Assembly: GCF_027923385.1 (NCBI RefSeq)
Contig: NZ_BSEC01000001.1
Location: 3,322,001-3,386,000, forward strand
Origin: Methylocystis echinoides
Lineage (GTDB): Bacteria > Pseudomonadota > Alphaproteobacteria > Rhizobiales > Beijerinckiaceae
Reading direction: 5' to 3'
Length of the DNA stretch: 64,000 bases
In this document: piece after piece, positions 61,078-64,000 of the stretch
How the letters are laid out: the number at the start of each line of letters is the position of its first letter
How positions within the stretch are numbered: position 1 is the stretch's first letter
Notes under the pieces: model-generated
What the model was told of the DNA's origin: nothing
Databases searched by the model: none
What the model saw: only the letters and a program-made list of their open reading frames with translations
Translations under genes and position numbers: made by a program

Positions 61078-61868
61078 GCGAGCGCCTTTCGTTCGTTTGC
61101 GCGCTGCGCGTTGAGATCGAGGAGATTCTGGAAGCTCTGCTGCGATGCGAGGTGCAGAGTTAAGAGATCGAGCCAGCCCTTGCTATGCCAGTCGGCGACG
61201 GTCATGGCCGGCAGCGCACGGAATGCCTTCTCGTCGACGGCATAGAAACCGTTGAGTTGGTACAGCGTGCCATCGGGAAGCCGGAACTCCGCGTGGTACG
61301 GCTCCAGCACCTTGGCGGCGAGCAGCGCCCGGCCGAAGGCAACGGTATTGGCGTAGTCGGCATGGAATGCGCTGCAGACCGCCATCGCCGCCTGCGCGGC
61401 AGCGGTGGCGTTCCCGGCATCGTCGAACAGGCGCTCCGCATCGGGGCGGTCCGCCACGGCAGCGACATAGCGCTCCGAGCCCCGATCGACGGCGAGCAGT
61501 CGTTGTGACTTGTCCGACGTCTCCGTGACGATGAAAGGATAGCGGCGAAGATAGGCCGGCACATAAGCACCCGGCCTCCAGCTTCCATCCTGCTCGACGA
61601 AGAGATTGTGTTCCTTCCTGATGGCCGTCAGTGCGATCGGCGAGGCTTGCTCGTCCATCGCGAAGACGATCGGATAGTGGCGCATGGCGACGGCGAATTC
61701 GCCGGCGCAAAGCAGAATGGCAACTGCTTCGCGCGCAAAATCGAACCCTCTCGCCGGCACCAGGCCAACATCGGCATGCTGCTCGAAACGCAACACGACC
61801 GGATCTTTGTAGAATAGCGGCAGGGTTGCGCCATTGCTTTCGGAAGAGGGGATATTATTGCCTGTCAA
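61074..61868 (-). CDS. SapC family protein
   Basis: A 264-aa protein with LPLFYKDPVVLRFEQHADVG and YPIVFAMDEQASPIALTAIR, the SapC core, ending in WLDLLTLHLASQQSFQNLLD. SapC proteins are linked to surface-layer or outer-membrane protein export in some bacteria; the role here is unknown. No signal peptide. It overlaps the globin gene by 14 bp and the IalB gene by 4 bp. Confidence 0.85.
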   Translation of the reverse strand: MTGNNIPSSESNGATLPLFYKDPVVLRFEQHADVGLVPARGFDFAREAVAILLCAGEFAVAMRHYPIVFAMDEQASPIALTAIRKEHNLFVEQDGSWRPGAYVPAYLRRYPFIVTETSDKSQRLLAVDRGSERYVAAVADRPDAERLFDDAGNATAAAQAAMAVCSAFHADYANTVAFGRALLAAKVLEPYHAEFRLPDGTLYQLNGFYAVDEKAFRALPAMTVADWHSKGWLDLLTLHLASQQSFQNLLDLNAQRANERKALA

Positions 61869-62346
61869 TCTGGGACCACCCGGCGCTCTGCGCCATTGAT
61901 GTTGCAGTCACGCCCGCCGATTTACGGCTGCGCTCTGTGTCTTTAGACGCGCCAAGAACGTCGGCGCGCTTTGCTCTCCAGAGCGCGCTCAACCACGCGC
62001 GCTCGGCTTCGATCGTAAATTTTTCGCCGAGGCTGCGCCGCAGCGTCCAGATCAGGGTTTCGGCGATCGCCTCATAGTGCGTCTCGATGAGACGGAAGAC
62101 CGCGTGGGATCGGGCCAGGGCCGTCACGGTAGGCGAGACGGCCCCGAAGTCCCGTACATGGGCGACGACCAGTCCGAGCACATGCATGAGGCGCCGATCG
62201 CGCGGTTCGATATCCAAGGCGAAAAGGCGATAGACATCGGGGTAGGTATCCAGCAGGCGGACGCTGAACATAGCGTCCGCCGACCGGCTGATCGGGCATA
62301 GATCATGAATGCACGCCAGACCCTCGGAAATGGCGCTCTTCTCCAT
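61855..62346 (-). CDS. Single-domain bacterial globin
   Basis: A 163-aa protein starting MEKSAISEGLACIHDLCPIS. The globin fold is seen in FSVRLLDTYPDVYRLFALDI, LMHVLGLVVAHVRDF and ARSHAVFRLIETHYEAIAET. The His in RSHAVF is the likely proximal haem ligand. No FAD/NAD domain, so it is not a flavohaemoglobin. Encoded between an autotransporter and SapC with overlap, a setting that suggests sensing or O2/NO handling linked to the surface proteins. Confidence 0.75.
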   Translation of the reverse strand: MEKSAISEGLACIHDLCPISRSADAMFSVRLLDTYPDVYRLFALDIEPRDRRLMHVLGLVVAHVRDFGAVSPTVTALARSHAVFRLIETHYEAIAETLIWTLRRSLGEKFTIEAERAWLSALWRAKRADVLGASKDTERSRKSAGVTATSMAQSAGWSQIDRQ

Positions 62347-62356
62347 TTTTCCATCC

Positions 62357-64000
62357 TCAGAACTTGGCGCTGAAGTTGGCCTTGAAGGACTGATCAGAGA
62401 CACCAGAGCCGAACTGGCCGCCATAGCTGACGCCGAGCGTGACGTTCGGCGTCACCGCGTAGTCAAGGCCGGCTTCGATGACTGCCGCATCGCGCGCGAT
62501 CGGAACGCCGGCAATCGAGAAGGCATTGCCACCGGACGCAAAGCGCATGGCGGTATCCGGCGTCATGTCGCCGAAAGCGTGCCGCCAGCCGAGCATGCCT
62601 TTCGCCGTCAGAGTCGCCCCATTGACGTCGAAGGTGGTGGAGGCGCGCAAGCCGAGCGTCGTGAAGGTTGCATCCGTCGTGCCGCCTTGGCTGGTCAACG
62701 CCGCCGCACCACCCGTCTCGCGGAGGCCATCCGTGTTGAGGTTCACATAGGCGAGATTGGCGAAGGGCTCGAACCGGGTGGTTCCCATGCTGAAGCCGTA
62801 GGCCAGTTCGCCGAAGACCTGCGCCGTCCCCGCATTGTAGTCGCCCTTCAGGGTATCGCTGAAGCCCGGGAAGCTTACGCTACGGTTCGTCGAAATATCG
62901 TGCCACGTATAAGCAGCGCCGGTGCGGAAGGCCAAATCGCCCCACTGCGTGCCGCCATAGAGGCCGACATGGTAGTTGTCGCTCGAACCCGAGGAGTGGC
63001 GGTCTTTCGCGTTGAAGCTCGAATTGCTGTAACCGGCCACCGCGCCGAAGCGCCAGGTATCGAAGACCGGAGCATCCGCACCAACGAAGAAACCGCCGAT
63101 GGAACGCTCGAGGCGTGCGGCATTGCCGTCGCCGCCCATATGGCCCCAGGAGCCGAAGCCCTGGCCCCAGACGGCGATGCCATCGGTGTTTGCCGCAACC
63201 GGCACCGGCTTGCCATCGACATAGCTGACCGCGCCACCGGAAGCGCCGACGCCACCGAAGGCCGCCCGGAGACGGTCGTTGACGGCGTTGCGAACGAAGC
63301 GGCTGTCCTCGATCATCGCGGTCTTCAGCGAGGAATGGATTTCGCCGGAGAGTTGATCGAACGCATCACGCGCCTGATCGGCCGACAGGTTCAGGACGGC
63401 ATTGTAGATGACATTGCCGCCGCCGAGGCTTTCCACGCCGCCGCCCGTGGCGATCTGATTGGGCGTCACGCCGACATTCTCAAAGCCGACGCCATTGCGC
63501 GTCATCGTCAGGTACGCGTTGTTGGCGTCATAGGTGAGGGAGGGCGTGAGGAAGGCGAGGTTCGAGGTGACGCCGGTGAAGGTGCCGGTCACGCCGTTGT
63601 TTGCAGTCAGGATCGTGTACTGGATCGATGGCGCATAGATGCCCGTACCCGCCAACACGCGCACTGTTCCGCCATTGATCGTCGCGGTTCCCGTCGCGGC
63701 GATCCTGTCGGCCTCACCCGCCGCACTGGCTTCGACCTCGTATATCGAGCCGCCGTTGAAGGTGATGTCGCCGGCGACGTTCAGCGTGCCGATCGAGTTG
63801 CCGGGTGCGATCGTGCCATTGACGATGGTGTCGCCGACTGTACCAGTGCCCATGAGGCGACCGGCCGCCAGAACCTCAAGCGTGCCCCCGAGCTGGCCGT
63901 TCACCGCGAGGGCACCCGTCTCCACGGTCGTCGTGCCGGTGAAGTCACTGGAATTGCCGGTAAAGGCGATGATATTGCCGGCGCCCGCCGCCGTGTAGAG
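62357..64000 (-). CDS. Autotransporter with C-terminal beta-barrel (5' truncated by window edge)
   Basis: The frame is open to the right edge. Visible are beta-helix repeats of the passenger domain (TGALAVNGQLGGTLEVLAAG, APGNSIGTLNVAGDITFNGG) and then an outer-membrane autotransporter barrel of about 280 residues. The barrel ends in the terminal Phe typical of outer-membrane proteins (ANFSAKF). It would display its passenger on the cell surface (type Va secretion). First visible gene of the leftward group. Confidence 0.92.
   Translation of the reverse strand, partial: LYTAAGAGNIIAFTGNSSDFTGTTTVETGALAVNGQLGGTLEVLAAGRLMGTGTVGDTIVNGTIAPGNSIGTLNVAGDITFNGGSIYEVEASAAGEADRIAATGTATINGGTVRVLAGTGIYAPSIQYTILTANNGVTGTFTGVTSNLAFLTPSLTYDANNAYLTMTRNGVGFENVGVTPNQIATGGGVESLGGGNVIYNAVLNLSADQARDAFDQLSGEIHSSLKTAMIEDSRFVRNAVNDRLRAAFGGVGASGGAVSYVDGKPVPVAANTDGIAVWGQGFGSWGHMGGDGNAARLERSIGGFFVGADAPVFDTWRFGAVAGYSNSSFNAKDRHSSGSSDNYHVGLYGGTQWGDLAFRTGAAYTWHDISTNRSVSFPGFSDTLKGDYNAGTAQVFGELAYGFSMGTTRFEPFANLAYVNLNTDGLRETGGAAALTSQGGTTDATFTTLGLRASTTFDVNGATLTAKGMLGWRHAFGDMTPDTAMRFASGGNAFSIAGVPIARDAAVIEAGLDYAVTPNVTLGVSYGGQFGSGVSDQSFKANFSAKF

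Overview
The window is GC-rich DNA from an alphaproteobacterium, probably of the Hyphomicrobiales/Rhizobiales. Evidence is the convergent comEC-lexA pair, a GTTC-N7-GTTC SOS box in front of lexA, DUF1491 and DUF2336 genes, a short ProS, and an alphaproteobacterial trb/tra integrative element. A methanotroph of the Methylocystis/Methylosinus type is a possibility, raised mainly by the membrane-anchored periplasmic protein at 22.7 kb; this is a weak inference.

Positions 1-29.9 kb look like ordinary chromosome: a truncated sensor kinase, small conserved alphaproteobacterial genes, comEC and lexA, then a complete but scattered type II secretion locus (gspG-K, D, prepilin peptidase, J-I-H-F-E, and L-M-C-like, with two secreted proteins of unknown role beside it). 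Next come a methyltransferase, a metallopeptidase, a crotonase-fold protein, lolD-lolC/E-proS, a small GNAT protein and an ABC-F ATPase. The block ends at a tRNA-Glu(UUC) gene with a good promoter.

From the 3' end of that tRNA to at least about 58.9 kb lies an integrative and conjugative element (ICE). A large serine recombinase reads antisense into the tRNA, so its last residues are encoded by the host tRNA; this marks the left junction. The recombinase operon also carries a TumE-type toxin/antitoxin pair. A complete trb mating-pair operon (trbB-C-D-E-J-K-L-F-G-I plus DUF2274), a coupling protein, a CopG-like protein, a DUF3363 relaxase, lytic transglycosylase, DUF736, TraF-like peptidase, DUF2840, a RepA-like initiator with iterons inside its gene, and an AlpA-like HTH protein follow. 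Cargo includes a TauE/SafE transporter, a regulatory/oxidative cassette (LysR, ECF41-type sigma, ABM, VOC, YafY/WYL) placed between relaxase and coupling protein, and an alpha/beta hydrolase. The right junction was not found.

The most interesting part is the control circuit. A 71-aa DUF6499 gene overlaps a DUF2285 gene in the +1 frame, the layout of the frameshift-made excision activator FseA of ICEMlSymR7A. A separate 97-aa DUF2285 gene resembles its antiactivator QseM, and the AlpA-like gene is a candidate RdfS excisionase. A 65-bp repeat, identical over 40 bp and containing a GTGCCGC/GCGGCAC dyad, lies about 55 bp upstream of both the recombinase operon and the AlpA-repA operon. A reduced form lies before the relaxase gene. 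A second shared 20-bp motif lies 100-120 bp before both traG and trbB. A 22-codon ORF, coupled at both ends, sits where parA is expected.

The last 3.6 kb holds a decayed LysR copy, a gene fragment, and a left-directed autotransporter-globin-SapC-IalB gene group running off the right edge.
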